64,000 nucleotides of DNA. Origin: Thelephora terrestris (lineage: Eukaryota > Basidiomycota > Agaricomycetes > Thelephorales > Thelephoraceae). The notes beneath the pieces were generated by a model. The model saw only the letters and a program-made list of their open reading frames with translations, made no database searches and was not told where the DNA came from. Shown one piece after another: positions 1-11,856 of the stretch; the first letter of the stretch is position 1; every line of letters starts with the position of its first letter. The stretch is from assembly GCA_015956445.1 (NCBI GenBank), contig WIUZ02000030.1, forward strand, positions 1-64,000, read 5' to 3'. A program made the position numbers and the translations under genes.

Positions 1-284
1 TCTCTCCTTTTGACTCTTGTTCCTCTTCCAGTTCTTCCTTGTCTGTAGATTCTTCGCGATCGTCCCACTCTCTCCAGTTCCTTCCCACTCTGTTTTCACT
101 TTCTCGACTGTTTTCTCCTCCCGGTTCCGTTTCTCCCGCTTCGTTTCGTTTCCCCTGAGCAGTCCCTTTTAGCTTCCGTACATAGATTCCGTTTCTCTCA
201 TCCCGCTCCACGCAGAACCCCCGTCCATTCCTCGCGCGAGGTCTCCCCACGAGCACGCAGTCCCCCGAGAGCCCACTGTATCCT

Positions 285-3200
285 TTGTCTCCTTCTCTCC
301 ACTTCCCCCTCTCGACGTACTCTCTCCTCTGCTCTCGCTACGCTCCAGGAAACACTCCCGAGCCCGTCTCCCGGTCCCCTCAACCAGTTCTCGGCTCTAA
401 GCCAATGGTATACCGACCGTCGCCCAGAGTCTATCCCCTCGACGACCCCTACCTTGCCTCAGCCTTCGCCTATAAGAAGGTAGCCAATAAGACTCGACCC
501 GTCGCGACCACCCTCCCCGAGAACTTCCGGATCACTCGTCGAGACCATCCCGATCCCCTAGCAGGCATGCCCCCGCTTCCAACTCGTCCTCCCGACTTCG
601 TCCTACTGGTCGCCTCACCCAAGAACGACGCGACCAGATGGACTTAGGAAGAGATCTCTTCTGAAGAGTCAAGCTTGCTGAGTGGATCGTCTGCACCCAC
701 ATACCGCCTTCGCCTGGACCGACGAAGAGAGAGGTAGCTTTGACCACAGTATTTCGCGCCAATTCAGATCCCCCATATCTCGCACACTCCTGGGTTCATC
801 GACAAGGCCCTATCCCTCGCGGTATTTGAACGACGTCACGAAGATCATCGAAGACAAGTGGAGATCCGGTGCTACGAGCCGTCCTCCTCCTCCTACAATA
901 GTCGCTGGTTCTGCGTCTATAAGAAGGACGGCAAGTCTCTTCGTCTCGTTCACTCTCTGGAGCCCCTGAACGCTGTTACCATTCGCAACGCCGCTATGCC
1001 TCCCTACACTGACGTAGTGGCCGAGGACTTCGCTGCTAGGTCGATCTACACCACGCTAGATCTCTACGTCTCATTCGCCAGCGGCAACTCATCCCTCCTC
1101 TCGCGACATGACAACGTTCAATATCCTTTAGGTCCCTTCGTTTACAGTCCTCCCGAGGGCTGGACGAATTCTCCTGCTGTTCTCCAAGGCGACATCACGC
1201 ATATCCTCCGACCCGAGATCCCCACTGCACTCAGCCCTTCGCTGACGACGTCCCGATCAAAGGTCCCCGCACACGATACGAGCTTCCCGACGGTACCTTC
1301 GAGACTATCCCCGACAACCCAGGCATTCGACGCTTTGTCTGGGAGCATTTTGAGTCCGTCCACCGTATCATCCAGCGTGTCAAAGCCTACGGAGCCACGT
1401 TTAGCGGCAAGAAAGCTTTCATTGGAGTCCCTCGCGCTGACATTCTCGGACACATCTGCACCTATGACGGCCGTATCGCGGATTCCTCCCGCATTCGCGC
1501 TATCGAAAACTGGCCCGTCCCGACGAATGTCTCCGAAGTACGAGCTTTCTTAGCACTTGTGGCGTCCTTCGTATCTTCATCAAGGATTACACCCTCATTG
1601 CCCGCCCGCTTATTCAGCTTACTCGCAAGGACGAACCCTTCGCCATCGGCCCGAGCACCTCCAAGCCATCGCTACGCTTAAGTCAGCTATCGCGAACTCC
1701 CCGCTCTCAGACCCATCGACTACGACTCCGAGAACCCCGTCATTCTCGCCGTTGACTCTTGCGAATGGCGCCGGCTACATTATCTTCCAGATCGAGATGA
1801 TAAGAAGCGCTATCCTAGTCGATTTGGGTCTATCACCTTCAACGAGCGAGAGTCCCGCTATTCTCAGGCTAACTGGAGCTCTATGGCCTCTTCCGCGCTC
1901 TGAAGCAGACGCAGCTCTACACCATCGGAGTCAACGCCTTATCGTCGAGATGGATGCCAAATTCATCAAGGGGATGCTCAATAACCTACTCTCCATCCTA
2001 ACGACGCTATCAACCGGTGGATTGCTGCTATTCTCCTCTTCGACTTCGAGCTCGTACACGTCCCTGCCGAGAAGCATACCGAGCGGACGGACTCTCCCGA
2101 CGTCCTCGCGCTTCCGATGACCCCCTTCCCGACGAAGGTGACGACTTAGAAGACTGGATCGACAGTCAATCTGGTTTCTTTATCGAGGCTACTTCCCCAC
2201 CTTCTCTCTTCGACTCCGCACCACCTCTCTCCCTCGTCTCCTCCCACATAGCCACCGAAGATCCAGACCTCGATCCCGAGTCGTCCCTCTCCTCCTCCTT
2301 CCCTCCCGCTGAGAAAGCCGGCGAGATTCCCCGTTCCGAGAAGGCTCTGCGCCGCGAGGCCAAGCTCTCGAAGATCCGCCACTTTCTCACCACCCTCGAA
2401 CGTCCGCCAGACCTCTCTGATCAGGAGTATCGACAGTTCATCCGACAGGCCTACGATTACTTCATCTTGGACTCCCGCCTGTTCCGGAAACATCGAGACG
2501 GTTACTCCCAGCTGGTTCCCCCTCCCGACGCCCGCTACCCCCTCATCGAGTATGCTCACGACAATCTCGGTCACAAGGGTGTCTTCGCTACGACTAGGAA
2601 CTTGCTGATTCGCTTCTGGTGGCCCTTCCTCAACGAAGACGTTCGATGGTTCGTCAAGACCTGCCGAGAGTGGCCAGTTTCGTCAAACTGAGTACTTCTT
2701 CATTCCCCTATGGTCCCGACGTCCCTTCCCTCTTCCGCAAAGCCCACATCAACACGTTCCTTATGCCCAAGGTCGGGAACTACCGTTATGTCATCCATGC
2801 TCGCTGCGCGATGACTTCATATCCCGAAGGACGCGCTACCACCTCCGACTCCCACTCCGTTATCGCCGACTTTATCTTCCAGGACATCCTTTGTCGCTGG
2901 GGCGCTCTCGACGAGTTAGTCACTGACAACGGTACCGCTTACATCGCTGCCCTCGACCTTATCGCTGCTCGCTATGGCATTCGACACATCCGCATCTCTG
3001 GCTACAACTCCCGCGCGAATGGCATCATCGAGTCCAAGCATTTCGACGTTCGCGAAGCCGTGATGAAGACCTGCAAAGGTAACGAGTCTAAGTGGCGTCA
3101 AGTTCTCCCTCTCGTGTTCTGGGCCGAGCGTGTTACCGTCCGCAAGGCTACTGGTTACTCCCCCTACTATATGGTTCACGGTGTTCACCCCCTTCTCCCC

Positions 3201-3742
3201 TTCGACATTCTCGAGGCTACCTATCTTGCTCCCACTCAAGACTTCGGCGTTTCTACCGAGGAACTCATCGCCATCCGGGCTCAACAGCTCGCGAAGCGTC
3301 CCGAAGATCTCGCGACGATGCGCCAACTCGTCACCCAGTCTAGGATCAAGAACCTTGAACGGTTCGAAAAAGAGCACGCCTCCCGCATCATCGACTTCGA
3401 CTTCAAGCCTGGAGCTCTCGTCTTAGTCCGCAACAACCGTATCGAGGAAGCCCTCACCGGAAGACCAAGCCTCGCTACACTGGTCCTATGGTTGTGGTCC
3501 GCAAGACTATCGGCACCTCCTATGTCATCGCCGAGCTCGACGGTTCCCAGGCTCAGCTTCGCGTCGCTGATTTTCGACTTATCCCCTACTTTCCCCGCAC
3601 TCGCGCCATGGTTCCTATTGTTCCCGACGTTCTCGACGACGAGTTTGACTCTACCGAAGACGACCCCGAGGACACCCTGTACTTTGGCTCGTTGGACTCC
3701 GATTCCTCTACTTACATTCACTTGGACGCTCCCTCTTTATGA
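285..3742 (+). mobile_element. Ty3/Gypsy LTR retrotransposon pol region, broken fossil
   Basis: Translated segments in order match a Gypsy polyprotein: the linker before reverse transcriptase (DPLAGMPPLPTRPP, about 540-600), reverse transcriptase (about 700-1650, with KKDGKSLRLVHSLEPLNAV at about 920-975), RNase H (about 1650-2110), the integrase zinc-binding segment (about 2400-2680, DNLGHKGVFATTRNLLIRFWW), the integrase core (about 2700-3200, including VTDNGTAY and NSRANGIIE) and a C-terminal tail (about 3380-3742). The order RT-RNaseH-IN is that of Ty3/Gypsy. The region is broken in several places and cannot encode one polyprotein. The 5' part with gag lies outside the window. The good preservation of each domain suggests moderate age. 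Confidence 0.9.
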
Positions 3743-4384
3743 ATCTCTTGTTATTTAATTTCTCAAGTTTTCTTTTTGGACCACCTTCACCTTATGTTTC
3801 CCCTTCCTATCCCTATATCTATCGTCTGACCCCATCCACTCGTTTGAAAATTTCTTTTTCTCTATGTTTCCCTCTCTTCGTCTTATGCCTCCCGATTTCT
3901 TTCCTATGCTTTTTCCGTCTTATCCCGGACTCATTTCTCTTTACTTATTCTTGCAGATTGCGCTCGGACTGATCTTGTGACCGGGGACGGTCATGATTTC
4001 AGGTCCCGAGGAGCCCCATACCCTCGCGAACGCGTGCGCTCGCAGATAGTGAGGTAACTCTTCGTGAGACCCACTAGAGACACTACCTCGAGTAGTCGTC
4101 CTCACCCAATTTTTTCCTCGCTTTGCGACTGATCTTCGGATCTGGTCACACCGCATGCTACTAACCTTACGTCGCGACTCGTCGCAACGCTCCCCCACTC
4201 CTTTAGCTTTCCTACCCATGCTTATCACTCCCCAACGACTCCCGATGACTTCACGACTATCCCCCTATCTCTCCTATCTCATTCTCCCCTCTTCACGATA
4301 TTTCAAAACCAAGAAAACTGACATCTATTCACGACACAACAACGGAGACACAGTACTGCTGATAGTCCAAGAAATATGCGCTAA
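3743..4384 (+). other. Non-coding stretch after pol; probable 3' UTR and start of the terminal repeat
   Basis: Pyrimidine-rich sequence follows pol. At about 3976 the sequence reads TTGTGACCGGGGACGGTC, which resembles the TGTTGTGACCG start of the LTR at 22770, so the element's terminal repeat may begin here. No gene is supported. The 3' limit of this part is unclear because an antisense gene starts at 4415. Confidence 0.4.
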
Positions 4385-4414
4385 TCGAACGTCCCGACCT
4401 TCCTCTCTCCATCC

Positions 4415-6156
4415 TCACTCATCCACCACTCCCTCGTCATCTTTCCCTCCCTCTTCACCATCCTCTCCTCCCGCACTCCCCCCAGCCCCCGAATCGTCTC
4501 CCGCATCCGACAACGCCAAGTCGCTACCTTCCGGCGGAACGTCTGTCACGTACTCGAGGTCCGAGTCCTCGTAAACGCCCTCACCGCCGTCAGCGATGAT
4601 CGCCTCGTTCAAAGCCGCGAGGATCTGCTTCCCGACTAAGCGACGATCCTCGACTCTCGCAACGACCTCGTTGGCGTCCGCACGTTCTCGACGCAGGATC
4701 GAACGAAGCTCGGTTCGTCTCAGCTGGAGATCGAATCTCGACTGTCCCGATCTTCCCGCCGCGTTGCCCAACGGAGCCAGGTCAGCGAAGAAGACCGTGG
4801 CGATGTCCGGAGGCATCACACCCCCCGAGACCGGCACCGGAGCCAGAGAAGACGTCCCTGCAGCTCCCGACCTCGTTCTAGTCGACACTGAGGGCGCGAC
4901 GTCCCTCAGCATCAGCCTAGGCACCGTGACCGTCCCGACCTCCGACGTCACCGCGCTCTTCGAACGATGATTGAGGGCGTCCTTCTTGCGCTTCGCAATG
5001 CCGGCTTCCGAAGGCTCGACATTCGGCCACTTCGCGATCCCGAAGTCCTTCACCCCGAAGGAGCACTTCTTCTTCCAGGTGTCACAGGGCTTACACTTGA
5101 CCCGCTGATCGACCCCAGGGTACCAGAGAGGAGTGCAGTTCCTCTGGCTCTTCTTCTTCCTCGAACAAAGACCGCAAACCTAGGAGGACGTTAGCACTCT
5201 CGCTACGGATTCGCGAACGACCCACTCACCGCCCCCACTGCGCGAGGTATGCGTTTCTCGTCCAACGGCTCGCCCTCGACAACGGTCTCCCCGCTCAGGT
5301 CCAATCCCGCGACCTCCTCCACCTCTGAATCGTCCGACTCGACCAGCTGAGCCCGGCGCGGTTTCTTCGACCTCTTCGTGGATTCCGACGGCCCCTCCTC
5401 CTTGCTAGGCGAACTCGAGAGCACCCGCTTCGTCCCGACGGATGACTCCACCGCCGCAGCAGTCCTCTTCTGCGTTGGTTTCGCCCTAGGCGGCACCACT
5501 ACTTCAGGCTTCCCCTGAGCCCTCCTCTTCCCCTTGTTGATTCGCGATGGAGCCGGAGCGACCTCATCGTCCACCATCTCGACGTCCCCTGGTTCCGCAG
5601 CTGCTGGAGTCGGTCCCGTCAAGATCCCTGCACCCGACGCCGGCGTTGGCGTCCTCTGAGTCGTCCCTCCCGCCGTTGTTCCTGCCGTTGTTCCCGCCGA
5701 GTCCCCGAAGTCCGGAACCATGTGCGCCTCGATGTGCTCGATCATCTGGGCAGCCTCCGCAAAGTCCGTGACGAGTCGCAGTGGAGGGATGTGAAAGGCC
5801 CTACAAGCGTCCCGATGCCTTGTCTACCCTCGCGCTGGCTGTTAGCTTCCGCCTCCTAGCCCCTAGATGACGTCACTCACCAGCCACGCCGACAAATGAT
5901 CAGCCCACGGTCCGCGTAACTCCTTCTCCTCCTCAAGGCGCAGCTCCATGGTCTTGAGGCGCCAAATCATCAGTACCGACTTCGAGACGATCTTCACGCA
6001 GTCGGGAGACCCCGCGATGAGTGGCCGGATTCGTGCCTTGTTCCATTCACTCTTCTCCTCTGGAAAGACTTCGTTTTCCTCAAGAAGATCGAGTTCAGCA
6101 AACGGCGCGATCCCGTTGGGTCCCTTCGACGGAGTCCAGTCATGAGAGTAGTCCAT
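4415..6156 (-). CDS. Antisense gene with paired CxxC motifs, product unknown
   Basis: Three exons read on the minus strand: 6156-5881 (starts MDYSHDW, 92 residues), about 5800-5230, and 5179-4415. Exon 3 opens VCGLCSRKKKSQRNC and, after 16 residues, continues KCKPCDTWKKKCSFG. That gives two CxxC pairs, each followed by a further Cys, a plausible zinc-binding arrangement. The middle exon is rich in Lys, Pro and acidic residues and has basic clusters (GKRRAQGK, TKRSKKPRR) that could be nuclear signals. The C-terminus is acidic. The exon 2/3 splice (donor GTGAGT, acceptor CTCCTAG) keeps frame. The exon 1/2 junction is off by one base in my reading, so that border is unresolved. I do not recognise the family by name; similar Cys-rich proteins are common in Agaricomycetes. 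The gene lies antisense between Gypsy pol and the LTR-like end, so it may belong to the element rather than the host. Confidence 0.6.
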
Positions 6157-7033
6157 TTGAAAGCGGAGGTGTTGTCGAGAGAGTTTGCGATGAAGAGAGA
6201 CGATGATGTGGCAGCGAGAAGTTTTTTCCTTTTTGTTTCGCGCACTTACCCCATCCGGACGCTTCGTGTCGACCTCGTGCCAGCCTCGTGTTCGCCTCGC
6301 GCCTTCCTCGTGGCAACCAGGGATGGTTGATATCTCAAGTCCCGAGGAGATGACCTGCCTCCGTTTCGCTGGCCGTCCGACTCGTACTATACCCCTAGCA
6401 ACTCCAGCACCCTCCTCAGCTATCCACCCATACGTCGCGACGCAGCGCGAAGCCGCCTCCTCCCACACGACCCCTTGTCGACCATCGCCAGTCTCCCAAT
6501 AGTCTCGCGACCTCCCGCTCCTCTTGACTTCGACAAAATCCTCTAAGTCCACGCTCCGAGTCCGGCCTCCCCGATCCCACGTGCCACCCGATCGCTTCCG
6601 TTCTCCCACCTGACTTGACTCGCCTCGCCCCCCTTGTTCGTCATTGTTCGGATTCCCCCGCATCGGTCCGCCGTCCCGACTCCGGAACACGTGCCCCCCG
6701 CCCTCTTGTTGCATTTCGTCGCCGTCTCGACTGTCTCGCCGTGTTCCCCGCCTCCCGCCTGTTCCACTCCGATCCCGCCTTGACTTTTCGGTTAGATCCT
6801 CCATTTCGTTGTCCCGTAGTTTCCCACGATACCTTCATTCTTCTCCCCACTCCTCCCGCCGTCTTGTTCGTCCTTCGCGCATTCTTGTTCTTCCCTCTGT
6901 TCCGCTCTTCGTTTTTGTATGACCTCCCTACGCCCTTCACGAACTTCACGATTCCCGCTCTCTCGCGACATTTGCCTTGTTATGTTTTGTTCTCCCTGCT
7001 TCGTGTTCTACCTTCAACCACTCTCTCTACCTA

Positions 7034-7042
7034 CTATATAAG
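7034..7042 (+). promoter_or_regulatory. TATA box of the LTR
   Basis: CTATATAAG occurs in a pyrimidine-rich context. Equivalent TATA boxes sit at similar positions in the LTR-like region at 11857-12859 (CTATAAATAC near 12471). Confidence 0.55.
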
Positions 7043-7167
7043 TGTCAGTAGACAGTCCTGGTTCGAATAACAAAGTGCAGTTCCCCCTTTCCCTCTAAAG
7101 TTCAACTCAGCCTTGCGCTGTCTAAAGCCTCCAACACTCTTCGTTCCTCGCGACCAAGTCCTCTTTG

Positions 7168-7337
7168 AGCGCAGTGCTCGAAGAACCCTCTAGCTTTTCT
7201 CTTTCCTCGTCTCGACTTCTCTCGACGTGAAGCGCAGTGCTTCTCGACCTTCTCTACTCGTCTCGCGAGCGCAGTGCTCTACTCCAGTCTTGAGCGCAGT
7301 GCTCAGCTCTTAGCTCTTCGTGGCGAACGCAGTGTTC
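7168..7337 (+). repeat. Five short hairpins sharing a GCAGT loop
   Basis: Five inverted repeats with the same five-base loop occur at 7168-7180 (GAGC-GCAGT-GCTC), 7229-7243 (GAAGC-GCAGT-GCTTC), 7267-7279 (GAGC/GCTC), 7291-7305 (TGAGC/GCTCA) and 7325-7337 (GAAC/GTTC). Stem bases change on both sides together while the loop is constant. They lie downstream of the TATA box and so would be in the transcribed leader. Confidence 0.75.
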
Positions 7338-7956
7338 ACCACCTCTACTAGTTTCTTCTCGTCTCAGGTATTCTCTCGTTCTCTCGTCTCGCGCTGATAG
7401 CTTCCTTCTTAGTCACCTATCCCGCCGCGACCCTCTTCGTCGCGACGCTTGTCTATTGAGACTCTACTCTATCGCCACCACTTCCTATTCCCTCCCTACT
7501 TCTCCCTACTCCTCCCTACTTCTCCCTACTTCTCCCTACTCCTCTCTACCTCTACCTGCTCTACCCTACCGACGTCTGCACAACCGGTCACCCACACCCT
7601 TCAGCTCCCTCTTCTTGCTACGTGTTCCCACGACTTAGCGAGACTGGGTAGTTCACCGGTTAGGAGACTGTGATGTGACTGTCCACGTGTGTGATCAGAG
7701 TCCAGGGTTGGTCGTTATCGTGATGTCATGAATGAGTCATAAAGGGTCGTAAAGGGGTCGTCAAGGTCATGAGACCTATTTTTAGTGCGCGCGTGTTCTA
7801 GGCGTTCCGGAACAAAGTTCTTCCAAGGCCGTCCCGCGGGCCGAGGTGTCAGCTTGATGTAGTAAGCCAACGATGATGGTACAGTGGCGGAAGTTGATGT
7901 GACCCGGACCAATGAGGTTTGTCGAGGTAGGTCACGTGAAGGATCACCGATCTAGG

Positions 7957-7964
7957 CTATAAGA
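7957..7964 (+). promoter_or_regulatory. TATA-like box of the coiled-coil gene
   Basis: CTATAAGA lies about 70 bases before the ATG at 8030. The flanking 200 bases are repeated in inverted orientation upstream of the degraded copy (about 10690-10870), as expected if promoter and gene were duplicated together. Confidence 0.5.
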
Positions 7965-8029
7965 AGGACGTCTTCTTGGAGCCATCCTTGATCAGCAATA
8001 CCAGCAACTTCCCCATCATCTTACCAAAC

Positions 8030-9634
8030 ATGTCCTTCCCAAACAACCATACCTACAAAGTCGCTAATGGGATCTCCACCATCTCCCGCATCGACCGCCG
8101 TGCCGCCAACCGTAAGACCTATGCCAATGAGGCGGGGGTTCCCTATACCACTGATGACCAGGTATGGGGGAGAGCTAGGGCTTTTGTGTTTAGCACTAAC
8201 TCCTTCCTCTAGGTAGAGGTTGTACATCATCGGCGTAGATGTTGAGCTAACAACTTCTAGATCTTGGAGGTCGTCAAGAAGGTGGACGCTGAACGTCTCA
8301 GGGAGACGATTCCTCATTTGATGGGGTTAACCTGGGACGATGAGCTTTGGGTTCGGTCGATGATCGCCGAGAAGGTGATCTTCCAGATGCGGGGTAGGTT
8401 CGGGGAATTGGAGCACCCGATCAAGAAGGAGCTTTGGTACACCCTGCAGCGGGGGATCTACGATCAGGACCTGTTGGAGCACGGGGCCACCGTTCCTCGG
8501 GCTGTCCGCCATGCCACCGCTTCCACTACTCTGTTGTGGTCGCTCGTTCGAGAGGGGGAAAACCGAGTAGGTTTTCAGTTTGGATATTCGAGTATGACTC
8601 TCGATTAACCGAACGGCCTAGGTTGAACGCTTAGAGCGCGAGGTGAAGGAAGCGAAGGCAGACGTCCTTCGTTTGTCAGCGGAGGGTCTTCAGATGAAGG
8701 AGACTATGGCCGCCTTCCAGCAGGGGATGAATGAAGCGTTGGAAGCGATGGTTGCTAACCATCAAGAGTTGATCGCCGGGTTGAAGGTCAGGGACAACAA
8801 TATCAAGGGGGCCTTGAAGAGGAGGGACGATGAGGTAGCTTTCCTCATCTCAAAGACGAAATGAGGGAAGCTGACATCTTTCTCTAGACTGAACAACTCG
8901 AGGATTTGGTGTCCGTTTTGACGGCGCGGGTCGAGTCTTTGCAGGACAAGACCTGCAACTGCAAGGAAGGTCCTGTCTTGATTGGGCAGGGGACAGCCGA
9001 CGTTCCATTCGAGTTGGAGTACGCCGACGAGGTGGTTCTCCCATCACCTAACCCTTCGTCCTACGCCACGCCTCCCGTGGAGAATGCGATTCCCGTTCCG
9101 ACTCTGGCTCCGGCTTCTACTTTGGCCGAGTCAGACAAGGAGAACTGTGGTCGTTGCCCTTTGCAACCAGTCAGTCGACTGGTGAAGATCGAGGATGAGG
9201 TCATGGAGGTTGACCGAGCTGAGGATGCTCCGAGAGTGGTTGAGGTACGTCCGGTAACGAAGGGGCAGCGTTGTAAACGCTCTCGTTACCGCAACGACCA
9301 TCGTATGGCTCCCTCGGCTTACCCTTACCCTCGTCCAGTCGAGTCAGATGGTGACGCGTCTGATCGAGACCAGGGGCGATCCTTCCGATATAGGGTCAAC
9401 CGTCCCAACCAACAGGTCGAGTCCGAGATCCAGCTCCGCCACCAGCTTCGCCTCGCATGGCAGGATCCCACCCAGGGGAGTGATGAGGGAGACGGAGAAT
9501 CACTCTTTGACTACGTCGACAGCGCTCCCGAGGGAACACCCGGTGATGGAGATGTGGGACGAGGTGTTCAGCAGTTCGGTGACATCTGGGAGGCTGATCG
9601 GTCCGCTCGAAGGCATCTCTTCCTATCGGCTTGA
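8030..9634 (+). CDS. Coiled-coil protein, function unknown (465 aa, 4 exons)
   Basis: Exons 8030-8161, 8261-8566, 8622-8834 and 8888-9634 join in frame at canonical GT-AG borders to give 465 residues, starting MSFPNNHTYK. Exon 2 carries a conserved-looking block (LTWDDELW, RGRFGELEHPIKKELWYTLQRGIYD). Exon 3 is a predicted coiled coil (VERLEREVKEAKADVLRLSAEG). Exon 4 is low-complexity with acidic and proline-rich stretches and one basic patch (KGQRCKRSRYR). No signal peptide or membrane segment is visible. A partial inverted copy lies at 9950-10632 and preserves the same exon layout, so the gene model is supported by comparison. An open frame in another phase follows to 9770, so a further 3' exon is possible. 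I do not recognise the family. Confidence 0.7.
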
Positions 9635-9949
9635 ACTCGAGGTTCAGCTGAGCGCAGAAGATGGTGATGCCATGTTCGGGGAGGTCCTTGCGAGGAGGGG
9701 CCAGCACTACGATCTCCGGGATGGACAGTTGATGACCTTTAGGCCTGCCGTAGATAGAGTTGACTTTTGAGGATTTGTATAAGCATCGTATAGCCTAGTT
9801 GTTCCATATTGCCTTGAATGTATGCGCGTTTTGTGTATGTTGAATGATGGGGGTGAAGGATAAGGAGTGTGAAGCATTCAAACATAAGAAATGGTAAGAA
9901 GAGTTCGAAGAAAGAGCGTGTTATAAAAAGTTTAAAAATACCATGTTCC
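9635..9949. other. No gene seen
   Basis: Sequence between the coiled-coil gene and its inverted degraded copy. I see no supported feature beyond a short open continuation up to 9770. Confidence 0.4.
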
Positions 9950-10632
9950 TGACAGCTACCATTGTCTCCAACGCCTCGTTTGTCTTCGTCTGGAACTCAG
10001 CCAGAGTAGCTTTCATCTCAGCGCACTTGGTCGAAGCACGGAGTGTATCAGCCTTCGCCTCCTTCACCTTGTGTTCCAATTGTTCAACCTAGGCAGTTTG
10101 GTTAACGAGAGTCATACTTGTATATCCAAACGGAAAACCTACCCGGCTTTCCCCTTCTCAAATCAGCAACCACAACAGAGTGGAGGCAACCATGGCATGG
10201 TGGACTGCTCTAGAAACAGTTGCCCCATGTTCCTGTTTATCGAGGTCGTAGATTCCCCTCTTCAGGGTGTACCAGAGCTCCTTCTTGATGGGATGCTCCA
10301 ACTCGCCAAAGCGACCCCTCTTGTGCTGAAGGATTCATTCTGCCACGATGGAACGGAACCAAAGCTCATCATCCCAGGTCAAGTAGGGAGTTGTTCCGAT
10401 GGTTAGAGCAAGACACTCTGGATCCACTTGAAGAGCAGCTTTGAGAAGCTAAGAGATCGTCAGTTCAACGCTTGATCTGCTGATACTGTACAACCACTAC
10501 CTGGTCGTCGGTGCAGTATGATTCTCCAGCTTCACAAGCATACCCTTTTTGAGAGGCAGCACGGCAATTGATGCAGGTGATGGTGCTGATGCTATCAGCG
10601 GCTTTGTAGGTGTGGTTGTTGAGGAGAGACAT
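9950..10632 (-). pseudogene. Truncated inverted copy of the 8030-9634 gene
   Basis: On the minus strand the sequence starts MSLLNNHTYKAADSIS at 10632, splices at the same place as exon 1 of the intact gene (after CTDDQ) and continues through LTWDDELWFRSIVAE and RGRFGELEHPIKKELWYTLKRGIYD into the coiled-coil exon. In-frame stops follow FRSIVAE and LLWLLI. Similarity ends near 9950, so the last exon is missing. It is a decayed duplicate, with clearly lower identity than the large inverted repeat further right. Confidence 0.8.
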
Positions 10633-10871
10633 GGTGGTAAGTAAAAGGGAAGTTGTTGGTGTTGCTGATCAAGGATGTCTCCAAGAAGATGTCCTTCTTA
10701 TAGCCTAGATCGGTGATCCTTCATGTGACCTTCCTTGACGCACTTCATTGGTCTGGGTCACATCAACTTCCGCTCCTGTACTACCATCGTTGGCTTACTA
10801 CATCAAGCTGACACCTCGGCCCGTGGGATGGCCTAGGAAGAACCTTGTTCCGGAACACCTAGAACATGCGT

Positions 10872-11856
10872 TGAACTTACCACTAAGCCTTCGGAGTCCG
10901 AGAGGGCAGAGATGGCAGTTAGAAGGTCGGGTCCTCGGTTTAGAGGCGCGAGCCTCTAGGGAATCTGCGGGAAGCGAATGAACAGCGAGAGGGAAATTCG
11001 GGATATGAACGGGAGAACGAGGCAGAAGACAACGGGAAAGCCAGAGAACGAACTACCGATAACAAACAAAGGGAAACATTGGGATACGTCGGGACAACAG
11101 AGTCAGAAATCGGGACACCAGCGGGACACGAGAGACCAGAGGGACGACGAGAACGAGGGCGAGACGACGAGGGAACCGAAGGGAGGACCGTAGCAACGCT
11201 GCTAGGCCTCGGAAGAGAGAGAGAGAGAGGAAGAGAGAGAGAGGGAACACTGCTGAGTGATTCTGTGGTCTATCGAATACAGGGGCCTTTATATACAATG
11301 CTAAGGGCTCTGAGAACGAAGGGAACCAAAGGGAACGAACCAAAATGATGTCAAGAGACCTTATGACGAGTCTATGACATAGGGAAGGCGGGGGATCGAA
11401 GGGAATGATGAAGGAAAGGAATGTGGTTGAGAAACGAACCAGAGGGAGGTCTGGAGTCGCAAGCAGGGCGATCGATCGAGATGTGATCGGGATGCAGGGA
11501 ATGGAGATAGGGAGATGAAAAACTAAAGATATAAAACGTACTGAAAAGTCGGGACACGATCGGGACTGATCGGGACGTAATCGGGACGAGATCGGGACAA
11601 GGTGTGAGGGAAGAAGAGTCTGAGGGAAACTATCTACTGGGGAACGCAGGTCTAAGTCGCAGGTCGAAAGGGAAAACATCGGGAAGTCGCGAGGGAGAAT
11701 AGGGAGAGAGGGACATGTGGCGAAGTGAAGGGACAGGCGAATCCTCATCGGGACAGTTGAGAATGCTGAGGGAAGTCATCTAGACCTCGCGCAGCGGTTG
11801 TCGATAGTCGAGAGAAGGTCGCGATTCCGGATAGTGTCCGAAATACGGTCACGACA
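10872..11856 (-). mobile_element. LTR of a Gypsy-like family (LTR2), fossil copy
   Basis: This is the reverse-orientation relative of the LTR at 22770-24666. It runs from TGAACT at 10872 to the mirrored start (GGTCACGACA) at 11856. Shared landmarks include the TATA region (TTTATATACAATG near 11289) and the block around CCGAGGACCCGACCTTCTAA. It lacks the 840-bp insertion found in the right-hand copy and so shows the empty site (AGG at 11701-11703). No clear target duplication was found. Confidence 0.65.

Larger units (their letters stand above)
6250..7656 (+). mobile_element. LTR-like end of the Gypsy element (fossil; 5' limit uncertain)
   Basis: The stretch has a TATA box at 7034, a hairpin-rich transcribed part (7168-7337) and the terminus GGGTAGTTCA at 7656. 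That terminus is like the AGTTCA ends of the other LTRs here (12859 and 24666 plus, 10872 minus). The segment ACCGACGTCTGCACAACCGGT near 7566 recurs near 12780 in another LTR-like end. The 5' boundary could not be set by eye. Confidence 0.5.

Noticed and set aside
7645-7720. tRNA-like sequence with an A-box match (TAGTTCACCGG) and a weak B-box
   Set aside because: No cloverleaf could be drawn, the B-box is poor, and the A-box match overlaps the LTR end that recurs elsewhere.
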